Position numbers and translations under genes: made by a program. Positions 42,354-51,364 of a stretch of 64,000 nucleotides of DNA are shown here, one piece after another. The stretch covers positions 265,337-329,336 of the forward strand of contig NZ_FNVU01000006.1 in the NCBI RefSeq assembly GCF_900107965.1, given 5' to 3'. The number at the start of each line of letters is the position of its first letter. Positions within the stretch are counted from its first letter, which is position 1. This stretch comes from Actinacidiphila yanglinensis (GTDB lineage: Bacteria > Actinomycetota > Actinomycetes > Streptomycetales > Streptomycetaceae). Below the pieces are notes generated by a model, which was not told where the DNA came from, did not search any database, and saw only the letters and a list, made by a program, of their open reading frames with translations.

Positions 42354-43557
42354 TGGGACCTCCGAACAGGGACAGGAAGGTCGCGGCCGACTGCGGGAAC
42401 TCGGTGGTGACGGGCTGGCCGTTGCCGCCCGCGCCCGGCGACAACTGGTGGGCCCCGTCGGACGCGTTGACGTCGAAGTACGACGCGTACGGCACGTCGG
42501 CGGCCACCATGAAGTCGTACATGTTCTGCACGAACGCGGGGTTGTCCATCCCGCCGTGGGTGTCGGTGCGGTCGCACACGCCCCATTCGGGGATCACCAG
42601 GTACTTGCCGTGCGCGTTCGCGAAGGACTGCCAGTACGCCAGTCCGTGGTCGCCGCCGTGGATGTCCTTGTCCCACGCGGTCTGCCGGGCCGCGGCGATC
42701 TGCGCGGCCGTCGACCCCGCGGGCCAGGGGTAGCTGCCGGTGACCCAGGACTGGTCGTAGACGTCGACGCCCACGAAGTCGACGTAGGAGTCGCCCGGGT
42801 AGAGCTGGTCGGCGGGTTCCTGCTGGTAGCCGATGGTCGGGTTCCAGATGAAGCGGAAGTTCGAGCCGGCCACGCCGCGCATCGAGCCGACGATCGCCTG
42901 GAAGAAGATCGGCCAGTGGGCGGTGTCGGAGGAGGCCCGCCAGGTGTACCAGCCGCCGTTGAACTCCCAGCCGACGCGCAGCCAGGCGTTGCCCAGGCCG
43001 TTGTCGACGAGGATCCGGGCGAGCGACTGGAAGTAGCCGTCGTAGGCGCCGGCCGCGCCCGCGCTCAGCGAGACGGCCTGCCCCGCGGCGGTGCCCTTGA
43101 CCGGGCCGCTGAGGTCCCAGGCGCCGGCCAGCATCGGCACCGACAGCACCAGGTTGCGGCCCGCCTGCGCGGCGACCCAGCTGCCCCACGCGGGCATCTG
43201 CCAGCTCGGGTCGGCGATGTTGTCCCAGGTGTCGGTGGCCAGGAAGTCCTGTCCCCACACGACGGGGTCACCGACCCAGTCGGCGAACGCGGTGACGTTC
43301 GCGGGCCCGGTGGGCGAGCCCCACCGGTAGGCACCCAGGTGCGGGACGCCGGTCCGCGCGGGCTGGGCGACTGCGGACGGGGCGGCCCCGGCGGATGCGC
43401 GGGAGCGGGCGGAGGCGGGGCCGGCCGCCACGCCCACGGCGGCGAGGCCCGCGCCCGCGGCCATGCCGAGTGCGGCACGCCGGCTGACCAGGCGGCGGCG
43501 CGGGACGGAGGAGGCGGCGTCGGAAGAGGTACGGGAGGAGGTGGGGTCGTCGTTCAT
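42346..43557 (-). CDS. Secreted GH26 glycosidase (shorter paralogue)
   Basis: 403 aa. Tat-type signal with SRRAALGMAAGAGLAAVGVA (pair of Arg ~26-27). GH26 catalytic residues: acid/base Glu198 in LRVGWEFNGGWYTW and nucleophile Glu324 in IPEWGVC; FRFIWNPTIG and DFVGVDVYDQSW match the family. Unlike its downstream paralogue it has no C-terminal accessory domain. It follows the permease gene by 39 bp, placing it in the uptake operon. Confidence 0.9.
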   Translation of the reverse strand: MNDDPTSSRTSSDAASSVPRRRLVSRRAALGMAAGAGLAAVGVAAGPASARSRASAGAAPSAVAQPARTGVPHLGAYRWGSPTGPANVTAFADWVGDPVVWGQDFLATDTWDNIADPSWQMPAWGSWVAAQAGRNLVLSVPMLAGAWDLSGPVKGTAAGQAVSLSAGAAGAYDGYFQSLARILVDNGLGNAWLRVGWEFNGGWYTWRASSDTAHWPIFFQAIVGSMRGVAGSNFRFIWNPTIGYQQEPADQLYPGDSYVDFVGVDVYDQSWVTGSYPWPAGSTAAQIAAARQTAWDKDIHGGDHGLAYWQSFANAHGKYLVIPEWGVCDRTDTHGGMDNPAFVQNMYDFMVAADVPYASYFDVNASDGAHQLSPGAGGNGQPVTTEFPQSAATFLSLFGGPSA

Positions 43558-43596
43558 CGTGCGGCTCCTTGCGGTGGGGGGCGGCGCGCGGCGGCG

Positions 43597-44502
43597 TCAG
43601 CCCTTGATGGCTCCGGTGAGGACTCCCTTGGTGAAGTAGCGCTGCGCGAAGGGGTAGACGGCGAGGATCGGCACCGTGGCGATGACCACCACGGCCATCT
43701 GCACGGTCTGCGAGGGGGGCGCGGCCTGGTGGAGGTCGGTGACCGTCGAGAGCTGGCCGCCTTGCAGGACGTACTCGTTGAGCACCTGCGGCATCGGCCA
43801 CTTGGTGCTGTCGTTGAGGTAGAGCATCGCGTTGAAGAAGTTGTTCCAGTAGCCGACGGCGTAGAACAGCGCGATCACCGCGATCACCGCGCGGGACAGC
43901 GGCAGCACGATCCGCAGCAGGATGCGCAGTTCGCCGGCGCCGTCGATCCGGGCGGACTCCAGGAGTTCGGCCGGGATGTCCATGAAGAAGTTGCGCACCA
44001 CGACGAGGTTGAAGGCGCTGACCATGCCGGGCAGGATCAACGACCAGTAGGAGTCGACCAGTCCGAGGTTCCTGATCAGCAGGTACTGCGGGATGATGCC
44101 CGCGCCGAACAGCATCGTGAGCAGGATCAGGTAGAGGGCGGCCTTGGACCCGGGCACGTCCTTGGTGCGGGACAGCCCGTAGGCGGTGCTCACCGTGAAC
44201 AGCACCGACAGCACCGTGCCCGCGACGGTCACCCCCACCGACACCAGCAGCGCGCGGGTGACCACGTCCCCGGCGAAGATGCTGCGGTAGGCGTCCAGCG
44301 AGAAGGACGTGGGCAGCAGCCCGCCGGAGTTGGCGGCCGCGGGGGTGGCGAAGCTGGACGCGACGACGTACAGGAACGGGTAGAGCATCACCGTCACGAT
44401 CACCGCGATCACCAGCGCCTTGGCGAACTGGGTGCCGGCGGAGGGCCGTTCGCGCCAGGCCGGGAGTTCGGCCCTGCGGCCGGTCCGGTACACCTCTGCC
44501 AT
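43597..44502 (-). CDS. Sugar ABC transporter permease (YtcP/LplC-like)
   Basis: 301 aa with six predicted helices. The EAA loop is ELLESARIDGAGELRILLRIVLPLSRAV; the C-terminus QRYFTKGVLTGAIKG is characteristic of the YtcP/LplC group of CUT1 permeases used for large polysaccharide fragments. ATG 44502 lies 2 bp after the stop of the LplB-like gene. Gene order and family imply uptake of oligosaccharides released by the GH26 enzymes. Confidence 0.93.
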   Translation of the reverse strand: MAEVYRTGRRAELPAWRERPSAGTQFAKALVIAVIVTVMLYPFLYVVASSFATPAAANSGGLLPTSFSLDAYRSIFAGDVVTRALLVSVGVTVAGTVLSVLFTVSTAYGLSRTKDVPGSKAALYLILLTMLFGAGIIPQYLLIRNLGLVDSYWSLILPGMVSAFNLVVVRNFFMDIPAELLESARIDGAGELRILLRIVLPLSRAVIAVIALFYAVGYWNNFFNAMLYLNDSTKWPMPQVLNEYVLQGGQLSTVTDLHQAAPPSQTVQMAVVVIATVPILAVYPFAQRYFTKGVLTGAIKG

Positions 44503-44504
44503 CT

Positions 44505-45503
44505 CTAGAACACCCCTGACGTTCCGAACCGCTTGGCGGTCCTGTTGGCGACGACGACGAGGACGGTGCCGACCACGCCCTTGAAGATCCCGGCGGCGGT
44601 GGCCAGGCCCCAGTTCCCGCCGAGCACGCCGTTGTAGTAGACGAAGGTGTCGACCACCTGCGCCGCGTCGTTCCCGACCGCGTTCTGCTGGAGGAGGATC
44701 TGCTCGAAGCCGACGGTGAGCACGTCGCCCATCCGCAGGATCAGCAGCAGCGCGATCACGTTGGCGATGCCGGGCAGCGTGATGTGCCAGGTGCGGCGCC
44801 ACGGTCCGGCGCCGTCGACCACGGCCGCCTCGTACAGGTCGGTGCTGATGTGGGAGATCGCGGCGAAGAAGATGATGGTGCCCCAGCCGGTCTCCTTCCA
44901 GATCACCTGCGCGGTGAGCAGCCCCTTGAAGGTGCTCGCGTCGGTCATCAGGTGGGCGGTGCTCATCCCGACGTGCGAGAAGAGCTGGTTGACCCCGCCG
45001 GTGTCGCCCAGGACGTTCTGCCAGATCGAGATCACGATCACCCAGCCGATGAAGTGCGGCAGGTAGACGATCGACTGGACGATGCGCTTGATCCGCGGCG
45101 AGATCAGGCTGTTGAGCAGCAGCGCGAGCGCGATGGGGGCGGGGAAGGCGAACACGACCTGGAGCAGGCTGATGATCAGGGTGTTGCGGATCGCGGCGAG
45201 CGCCTGCGGGTCGGAGAACAGCTCGTGGAAGTTGGCCAGGCCGACCCAGGGCGAGCCGCGGAAGCCGAGGAAGGGCGAGTAGTCCTGGAAGGCGGCGGCG
45301 TTCCCGAGCAGCGGCACGTACGCGAAGACGACGAAGAACACCACGCCGGGCAGGAAGAAGGCGTACATCCATCGTTCGCGCCAGATCCGGACCCGCAACG
45401 GCCGTCTGGCCGTGGGCTGTCGAGCGCTGCGGGGGGCCGCCGGCGGTGTGCTGCGCGGCGCCCGGGGACGGCGGGCCGGACGGTCGGTGCTGTGCACGGT
45501 CAC
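44505..45503 (-). CDS. Sugar ABC transporter permease (LplB-like)
   Basis: 332 aa. A basic N-terminal tail (~38 aa) precedes MYAFFLPGVVFFVVFAYVPLLG and five more helices; the EAA loop is DLYEAAVVDGAGPWRRTWHITLPG. Family signature AAFQDYSPFLGFRGSPWVGLANF. GTG start, 13 bp after the SBP stop. Partner of the YtcP-like permease; no ATPase is encoded nearby. Confidence 0.93.
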   Translation of the reverse strand: MTVHSTDRPARRPRAPRSTPPAAPRSARQPTARRPLRVRIWRERWMYAFFLPGVVFFVVFAYVPLLGNAAAFQDYSPFLGFRGSPWVGLANFHELFSDPQALAAIRNTLIISLLQVVFAFPAPIALALLLNSLISPRIKRIVQSIVYLPHFIGWVIVISIWQNVLGDTGGVNQLFSHVGMSTAHLMTDASTFKGLLTAQVIWKETGWGTIIFFAAISHISTDLYEAAVVDGAGPWRRTWHITLPGIANVIALLLILRMGDVLTVGFEQILLQQNAVGNDAAQVVDTFVYYNGVLGGNWGLATAAGIFKGVVGTVLVVVANRTAKRFGTSGVF

Positions 45504-45516
45504 GGTCGCTCCGCCC

Positions 45517-47223
45517 CTACCGGCTCTTCGCCAGGGACTGCTGGAACTCGCGGCGGATGGTGTCGCCGCCCTGCCCGGCCCACTGGCCGCGCAGTTGCTT
45601 CAGCGCGCTGACCGGTTTGCGGCCGGTGACGATGCCGACGAAGGCGTCGTTGAGGTTCTGCTGGAGCGCGGGCCCCCGGGAGACCGAGCTCTGCGAGACC
45701 AGGTTGACGGTGGGGTCGGCGATGGTGTGCGGGATGAGCTTCTCGGCCTGCTTCTGCGCGGTGACCGACATGGTGGGCGGACCGGGCAGGTACAGCACGG
45801 TCTCGGTGGGCTCGCAGAAGTACTGTCCGGCCAGTTCCGCGCGGCGGGAGGTGTCGGTGGACTTCACGGGCACGCCGTGCGTGAGGTCGTAGTTCCAGCC
45901 CTCGACGCCGTAGGTGAGGAAGGTGTTCTCCTCGCTGCCGAAGGGCGCGCCGAGGTAGTTGAGGATGCTCAGCAGTTCCTTGACCCGCTCCTTGCCCTTG
46001 GCGGATTTGCCGACCTTGGCGGGGATGGCGAACATGCCGAAGATGCCGCTGGACTGGTACAGCGAGGCGACGCCGCCGTCGTGGCCGGGCGGGATGAGCG
46101 GCCCGAGGTCGGTGGCCCAGTTCTTCACGCCGGGGATCGGCGGCACGTCCGGGATGTAGGTGGTGTTCAGCGCGGCGCCCGACATGCCGATCTTCCCGGC
46201 GTTCCACAGCGCCATCTGCTGGTCGTAGGTGTTGGCGGCCGCGTTGGGGTGGAAGGCGCCGGCCTTCCAGAGCTTGACGATGTACTCGGTGGCGGCCTCG
46301 AACTCGTCGGTCTCGATGTCCTTGGTGAGCGTGCCGTCCTTCTCCAGCCGCCAGTTGTTCGGCACGCCGAACATGTTGAGGATCGGGGTGGACTGCCAGT
46401 AGATCTGGAGGGACGACAGCGCCCAGGTGTCCTTCTTGCCGTTGCCGTCCGGGTCCTGGCCGCGGAACCCGGTGAGCATCGCGAACATCTCGTCGGCGTC
46501 GGCGGGTTGACCGGTCATGCCGAGCTTGCGCAGCCAGTCCAGCCGCAGGGTGGGGATGCCGCTCTGGAGCAGCGGTTCGGGGCGCGGCACGCCGTAGATC
46601 CGGCCCTCGATCGAGGCGTTCTTCCAGGCGTAGGACGGGAACAGCGCCAGGTTCGGGTAGTCGCGGACCGCGTCGCCCGACAGGTACTCGGTCAGGTCGG
46701 TGAACGCGCCCTGGAGGACGGACTGCGCGGCCGCGGGGGCCTGCCCGGTGGCGGTGTTGAGGTAGAAGAGGTCGGGTATGTCGCCGCCCGCGATGACGGT
46801 CGCGGTCTTCTGCGCCAGGTCCGCCGCGGAGACCAGGGTCGGCTTGATGTGCACGCCGAGCCGCTTGTCGAGCTCGTCGGCCCACCGGTTGTTCGCGGGC
46901 GGCGGCGGGGTGTAGGTGATCTGGAACGTGGTGACGGTGCCGCCGTGCCCGGGCGGCTCCGTCACGGTCCTGTACGGCGCGGGGTAGCGGGTGAAGGCGA
47001 CCGGGACGCCCGCGGTGCTGCTGACCACCTGCCCGGGCACCGGGCTCGGGTCGAGGTGCGCGGGCAGTTTCAGGTCCTTGACGTCGCCGTGCGGCACCGC
47101 GGCGCCGGTCTTGCCCGAGCAGGCCGCGAGGGCGGCCGCGCCCACGGCGGCGCCGGTCATGCCGAGTACCCGGCGTCTGCTGACGCCTCCCAGATCGCGC
47201 CGGTCCGATCCCGGTCCGCTCAC
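45517..47223 (-). CDS. Extracellular sugar-binding lipoprotein (LipO/LplA-like)
   Basis: 568 aa from GTG 47223. An in-frame GTG three codons earlier (47232) abuts the purine run GGGAAGAG with no spacer, so 47223 is preferred. Signal: SRRRVLGMTGAAVGAAALAACSG, a twin-arginine sequence plus lipobox, so it is probably a Tat-exported lipoprotein. The ~510-residue binding domain is of the large family 1 type (IPDLFYLNTATGQAP, EYIVKLWKAGAFHPNAAANTYDQQMALWNAGKIGM, NEGVEGWNYDLTHG-like tail). It feeds the LplB/YtcP permease pair. First gene of the leftward operon whose promoter region holds two LacI operators. Confidence 0.92.
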   Translation of the reverse strand: MSGPGSDRRDLGGVSRRRVLGMTGAAVGAAALAACSGKTGAAVPHGDVKDLKLPAHLDPSPVPGQVVSSTAGVPVAFTRYPAPYRTVTEPPGHGGTVTTFQITYTPPPPANNRWADELDKRLGVHIKPTLVSAADLAQKTATVIAGGDIPDLFYLNTATGQAPAAAQSVLQGAFTDLTEYLSGDAVRDYPNLALFPSYAWKNASIEGRIYGVPRPEPLLQSGIPTLRLDWLRKLGMTGQPADADEMFAMLTGFRGQDPDGNGKKDTWALSSLQIYWQSTPILNMFGVPNNWRLEKDGTLTKDIETDEFEAATEYIVKLWKAGAFHPNAAANTYDQQMALWNAGKIGMSGAALNTTYIPDVPPIPGVKNWATDLGPLIPPGHDGGVASLYQSSGIFGMFAIPAKVGKSAKGKERVKELLSILNYLGAPFGSEENTFLTYGVEGWNYDLTHGVPVKSTDTSRRAELAGQYFCEPTETVLYLPGPPTMSVTAQKQAEKLIPHTIADPTVNLVSQSSVSRGPALQQNLNDAFVGIVTGRKPVSALKQLRGQWAGQGGDTIRREFQQSLAKSR

Positions 47224-47295
47224 TGCTGTCACCTCTTCCCGAGTGGGTCCCCGCGCCGGGGACTGCCGTGCTGCTGCACCGACATGGGAATGTCG

Positions 47296-47313
47296 TGATG
47301 ATGCGCTACATCA
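47296..47313. promoter_or_regulatory. LacI-type operator 1 in the divergent region
   Basis: TGATGATGCGCTACATCA, an 18-bp imperfect palindrome (7 of 9 half-site positions match) with the central GC of LacI operators. It lies 73 bp from the start of the leftward transporter operon. Confidence 0.65.
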
Positions 47314-47430
47314 ACGGCGGGCTCAAGGTATGAGCTGCGCCACACAGGTGTCAACAAGCGTGTACGCTGACGTTGCGATTGCGTGTCCGGCAGGCGGGGG
47401 TTGAGAAACCGTCAGCGCGTGGTAGACCTT

Positions 47431-47448
47431 TGATGATGCGCAATATCA
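47431..47448. promoter_or_regulatory. LacI-type operator 2 in the divergent region
   Basis: TGATGATGCGCAATATCA, 7 of 9 half-site positions symmetric, with an extra symmetric T/A pair outside. Its left 11 bp are identical to operator 1. It lies 33 bp before the LacI gene, so it can mediate autoregulation; the two sites are 135 bp apart centre to centre. Confidence 0.7.
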
Positions 47449-47481
47449 AGGAACGTGAGAAGCGAGGGAGAAGCGTGGCCC

Positions 47482-48564
47482 ATGGCTAGTCCCCGATCAC
47501 CGCGCCGGCCCACCCAGGCCGATGTCGCACGTCTCGCCGAGGTGTCGCCGTCGGTGGTCTCCGCCGTCGTCAACGGGCGGCACGACGGCGCGGTGCGCGC
47601 CAGCGAGCAGACCGTGCAACGGGTGTGGGAGGCGGTCCGCCGGCTCGGCTACTCCCCCAACCTGGCGGCCCGGAGCCTGGCCGGCGGCCGCAACAACATC
47701 GTCGGCGTGTTCACCTACGAGGCGGTCTTCCCCACCGACCGGCTCAGCTTCTTCCACGACTCGCTGATCGGCATCGAGGAGGCCGCCGAGGAACTCGACT
47801 GCCACCTGCTGCTGTTCACCGGTTCGCGCGGCCGGGGCCAGGACGGCGGCCGGCGCCGAAGGTCGATCTACAAGGACGGCGTCAACACCCTCCAGGTCAC
47901 CGACGGCGCGGTCCTGCTCGGCCAGGACGAGGACCGCGAGGAGCTGGCCGCGCTGGTCGGCTCCGGCTTCCCGTTCGTCTACATCGGCCGCAGGGAGCTC
48001 GGTTCGGGCGAGATGTCGTACGTCACCGCGGACTACGCCTCCGCCACCCGCGGCATGGTCGACAGGATCGCCGACCTCGGCCACCGCCGGCTGGCACTGC
48101 TGCGCAGCGCGATCGCCTCCGAGGCCGTACTGGAGCGCGAGGCCGGGTACTTCGAGGCGTGCCGCGCCCATGCGGGGATCGAGTCCGGCGCGGTCCACCT
48201 GGTCGATCCGGACGCGGTCGCCACCGACCTGCTCACCACCCTCGTCGACCAGGGCGTCACCTGCGTGGTGACCGACGACTCCAACCACGCGGCCAGCGTG
48301 CGCTCCGGCGCCACCCGGCTGGGCCTGCGGGTGCCGGAGGACCTGTCGGTGGTCGCACTCGGCGACTTCGCGGGCAGCCGCCCGGACGACCCGACGATCA
48401 CCTCGCTGCTCACGCCACGCCAGGAGATGGGCGGGCAGGCGGTCCGGCTGCTCGCCGACCTGCTGGCCAGGCCGCAGGACACCGCACCGCGCCGGGCCAC
48501 CGCTACCTGCGGCGTCCGCACCGGCCAGACCCTCCAGGCACCGCCCGCCCGCCGCCCCCGATGA
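47482..48564 (+). CDS. LacI-family transcriptional regulator
   Basis: 360 aa. Helix-turn-helix RPTQADVARLAEVSPSVVSAVVNGRHDGAVRASEQTV, hinge NLAARSLAGGRNNIVGVFTYEAVFP, then the ligand-binding domain. ATG 47482 has GGGAGAAG 9 nt upstream. Divergent from the SBP/permease/GH26 operon, with two matching operators between them, so it most likely represses both itself and that operon. It also leads into the FAD oxidoreductase gene 13 bp downstream. Confidence 0.92.
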   Translation: MASPRSPRRPTQADVARLAEVSPSVVSAVVNGRHDGAVRASEQTVQRVWEAVRRLGYSPNLAARSLAGGRNNIVGVFTYEAVFPTDRLSFFHDSLIGIEEAAEELDCHLLLFTGSRGRGQDGGRRRRSIYKDGVNTLQVTDGAVLLGQDEDREELAALVGSGFPFVYIGRRELGSGEMSYVTADYASATRGMVDRIADLGHRRLALLRSAIASEAVLEREAGYFEACRAHAGIESGAVHLVDPDAVATDLLTTLVDQGVTCVVTDDSNHAASVRSGATRLGLRVPEDLSVVALGDFAGSRPDDPTITSLLTPRQEMGGQAVRLLADLLARPQDTAPRRATATCGVRTGQTLQAPPARRPR

Positions 48565-48577
48565 CCTGAGGAGTTCC

Positions 48578-50260
48578 ATGCGCGAGGACCGATGCGACGT
48601 GCTGGTGGTCGGCGGCGGACTCGGCGGGGTCGCCGCCGCGCTCGCCGCCGCCCGGCGCGGCCGCGACGTCGTCCTGACCGAGGCCACCGACTGGATCGGC
48701 GGCCAGCTCACCACCCAGGGCGTGCCGCCCGACGAGCACCCGTGGATCGAGGAGTTCGGCTGCACCCGCGGCTACCGGGCGCTGCGCGACGGCATCCGGG
48801 CCTACTACCGGCGCAACTACCCGCTGAGCGCGGCCGCCGCGGCCGCACCCCGGCTCAACCCGGGCGCGGGGCGGGTCAGCCGGATCTGTCACGAGCCGCG
48901 GGTCGCCGTGGCGGTACTGGAGGAGATGCTCGCGCCGTACCGCGCCGCGGGCCGCATCCGGCTGCTCACCGGCCGGACGCCGGTCGCGGTGGCCCGCGAC
49001 GGCGACCGGATCACCTCGGTGACGCTGCAGGACGCAAACGGCCGGGACACCGAGATCGCCGCGCCGTACACGATCGACGCCACCGAACTGGGCGAGCTGC
49101 TCGAACTCGGCGCGGTGGAGCACGTCACCGGGGCGGAGTCCGCGGCCGTCACGGGCGAGCCGCACGCCCTCGACGGCGAGCCGGAGCCGCTGGACCAGCA
49201 GGCGGTGAGCTGGTGCTTCGCGCTGGAGTACCGGCCCGGCGAGGACCACACCGTCGACCGGCCGCGCGAGTACGCCTTCTGGCGCGACCGCCGCGACGGG
49301 TTCTGGCCCGGCCCGCAGCTGAACTGGGCGGAGGTCGACCCGTGGGACCTCACCGAGCACCGCCGGGCGCTCTTCGAGGACGGCAGCGGGCGGCCCGACG
49401 GGTTCGGGCTGTGGGACTTCCGGCGCGTCCTGTCCCGCGCCAACTTCGCGGAGTCCGCGGGGATCGGTGACGTCACCCTGGTCAACTGGGCGCACATCGA
49501 CTACTGGCTCGGCCCGATCGTCGGGGTGCTCCCGGAGGAGCGCGACCGGCACCTGGCCGGCGCGCGGCAGCTGAGCCTGTCGTTCCTGCACTGGATGCAG
49601 ACCGAGGCGCCCAATTCCCGTGGCGGCACCGGCTTTCCCGGGCTGCGGCTGCGTCCTGACGTGCTGGGCACCTCCGACGGTCTGGCCAAGGCGCCCTACG
49701 TCCGCGAAGCACGGCGCATCCAGGCGGAGTTCACCGTCACCGAGAACCACGTCGGGTCGCAGGCCCGTGAACGCCGAGCCGGGGCGGCGCGGTTCGGCGG
49801 GAGGTCCGGCGGGACCTCCGGCTCGATCGTCGGGGGGCAGCACGACGGGGAGTTCGCCGCCGAGTTCGCCGACACCGTCGGCATCGGCTCGTACCGGATC
49901 GACCTGCACCCCAGCACCGGCGGCAAGCGCGGCCCGCGTACCTTCGTCGACATAGAGACCTGGCCGTTCCAGATCCCGCTCGGCGCCCTGCTGCCGGTCC
50001 GGGTGGACAACCTCCTGCCCGCGGCGAAGAACATCGGCACCACCCACATCACCAACGGCTGCTACCGGCTGCACCCGATCGAATGGAACATCGGCGAGGT
50101 CGCGGGCACGCTCGCGGCGCACTGCCTCGACACCGGGTTGATACCCCGTCAGATACGTTCCCGGCCGGACCGGCTCGCGGACTTCCAGCGCCTTCTGGCC
50201 GCCGACGGCGTGGAGTTGGCGTGGCCGCGGGGGGTCCGGGGCCTCAAGGAGTACTACTGA
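48578..50260 (+). CDS. FAD-dependent oxidoreductase
   Basis: 560 aa. N-terminal FAD Rossmann motif DVLVVGGGLGGVAAALAAARRGRDVVLTE (residues ~7-35), then TDWIGGQLTTQGVPPDEHPW, TIDATELGELLELG, and the C-terminal FAD contact region NLLPAAKNIGTTHITNGCYRLHPIEWNIGEVAGTLA. This is the 'FAD dependent oxidoreductase' family often found in glycan utilisation loci; a substrate is not established. GAGGAG precedes the ATG by 4-5 nt. It shares the LacI gene's transcript, so is probably induced by the same sugar. No signal peptide. Confidence 0.9.
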   Translation: MREDRCDVLVVGGGLGGVAAALAAARRGRDVVLTEATDWIGGQLTTQGVPPDEHPWIEEFGCTRGYRALRDGIRAYYRRNYPLSAAAAAAPRLNPGAGRVSRICHEPRVAVAVLEEMLAPYRAAGRIRLLTGRTPVAVARDGDRITSVTLQDANGRDTEIAAPYTIDATELGELLELGAVEHVTGAESAAVTGEPHALDGEPEPLDQQAVSWCFALEYRPGEDHTVDRPREYAFWRDRRDGFWPGPQLNWAEVDPWDLTEHRRALFEDGSGRPDGFGLWDFRRVLSRANFAESAGIGDVTLVNWAHIDYWLGPIVGVLPEERDRHLAGARQLSLSFLHWMQTEAPNSRGGTGFPGLRLRPDVLGTSDGLAKAPYVREARRIQAEFTVTENHVGSQARERRAGAARFGGRSGGTSGSIVGGQHDGEFAAEFADTVGIGSYRIDLHPSTGGKRGPRTFVDIETWPFQIPLGALLPVRVDNLLPAAKNIGTTHITNGCYRLHPIEWNIGEVAGTLAAHCLDTGLIPRQIRSRPDRLADFQRLLAADGVELAWPRGVRGLKEYY

Positions 50261-50292
50261 GCGGGGCGTTCGCCTGCCGCCCGGGCGGCATC

Positions 50293-50410
50293 GGTACCCG
50301 GACGGGTCGGACCGCAGGTGGGTGCGGCTCGCCGCGCGCTGGCCCCGGCCCACCTGGGTACCCCTGCGAGCCGCACTGACAAGGGGCGCGGGGAACTGCG
50401 CCACGAGCCA
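50293..50410. repeat. Streptomycete-type intergenic repeat with pseudoknot-like pairing
   Basis: Nested inverted repeats: 50315-50322 pairs with 50349-50356 (8 bp) and 50323-50331 pairs with 50367-50375 (9 bp), in the interleaved order of a pseudoknot; GGTACCC (50293) also pairs with GGGTACC (50356). It is followed by GGGGCGCGGGGAACTGCG (50383-50400), which I recognise as a short motif scattered between genes in many Streptomyces genomes. No second copy is in this window. Confidence 0.55.
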
Positions 50411-50542
50411 CCGCTGACCGCAAGGTGCCGCACCCCATGGGCAGAGGTCGCGACAGGGGCAGCGAAGGGGCCGCCGGGGGCCAGGGCATCCGCAGGACCG
50501 CCGGTCAGGAACCGGATCCTCCCGCCGCGCGTCTTGCCTGCC

Positions 50543-51364
50543 ATGGCTTCCGACACGCGGCACCATCGTGGGCCCGAGCCCCCGCGGTCGGCGCGGCCCG
50601 CCCCGACCGGCGAGCCCGCTCTTCCCGTCCCCGCGGACCGGGAGGAAGCGCCGGGCGAGGCGCTGGTGGGTGACGCCACGCGCAGCCGGCCGATCGTCGT
50701 CGTCACCGCCATCGCCCTTGACGAGCCCGCCCGCGAGGCCCTCGCCCAGCGCCTCGGCCCCGGTCACGTCGTCCAGGACATCCGCGAGGCCGAACCCGAC
50801 GCCGACATCGTGCTCGTGCCGCCCGCTGGCGCGATGCTGCTCGGCCTGCTGCGGCAGCAGTTCCCCGAAGCCCGCCTGCTCGCCACCGAGTTCACCGACG
50901 ACGGTTACGGCGCCGACTTCCGCGGGCCCATCAGCCGCATCCTCGCCAGTGACATCGACGGGTACTTCATGGCACCGACCATCGACGACCTGGCCCGCGT
51001 CACCCGGAGCGCCGCCCGCGCGGTCGCGGGGGCCCTCACCGCCGGCGACGGCAGCGGCCCGACGCGTCCCGTCGACTTCCTCGAGGCCAACCGGCGCCTC
51101 ATGCTCGGGAGCGGCGGCGGGGAGGGCCCGCTCCCGGGCGGCGACCCGGCCCAGGGCGACGTCACGATCGATCTCGACGCCTGGGCCCGCGCGCTCGACG
51201 GCAGTCCCGGGATCCTGGCGGACCTCGCCTGGCCGCTGATCCAGCAGTTCGTGGCACAGGACGTGCGCGTGACCGTGGCCGGCGACCCGCCCGGGCCCTG
51301 GACCGACCGGGCACGGGCGGCAGGAGTCAGAGTGCGCCCGTCACCTCGGCGGCTCGACGGCTGA
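50543..51364 (+). CDS. Hypothetical protein
   Basis: 273 aa if ATG 50543 is the start; the frame is open to 50318 but the extra part translates the repeat element above. No convincing ribosome binding site. The N-terminal ~45 residues are Pro/Arg-rich. A central alpha/beta region reads IVVVTAIALDEPAREALAQRLGPGHVVQDIREAEPDADIVLVPPAGAMLLGLLRQQFPEA, resembling a dinucleotide- or receiver-like fold, followed by GISRILASDIDGYFMAPTIDDL-type sequence. I do not recognise the family. Codon use is normal for the region. Confidence 0.6.
   Translation: MASDTRHHRGPEPPRSARPAPTGEPALPVPADREEAPGEALVGDATRSRPIVVVTAIALDEPAREALAQRLGPGHVVQDIREAEPDADIVLVPPAGAMLLGLLRQQFPEARLLATEFTDDGYGADFRGPISRILASDIDGYFMAPTIDDLARVTRSAARAVAGALTAGDGSGPTRPVDFLEANRRLMLGSGGGEGPLPGGDPAQGDVTIDLDAWARALDGSPGILADLAWPLIQQFVAQDVRVTVAGDPPGPWTDRARAAGVRVRPSPRRLDG

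Noticed and set aside
50318..50542. An N-terminal extension of the hypothetical protein starting at 50543
   Set aside because: It translates an intergenic repeat element with interleaved inverted repeats, which is not expected to code.
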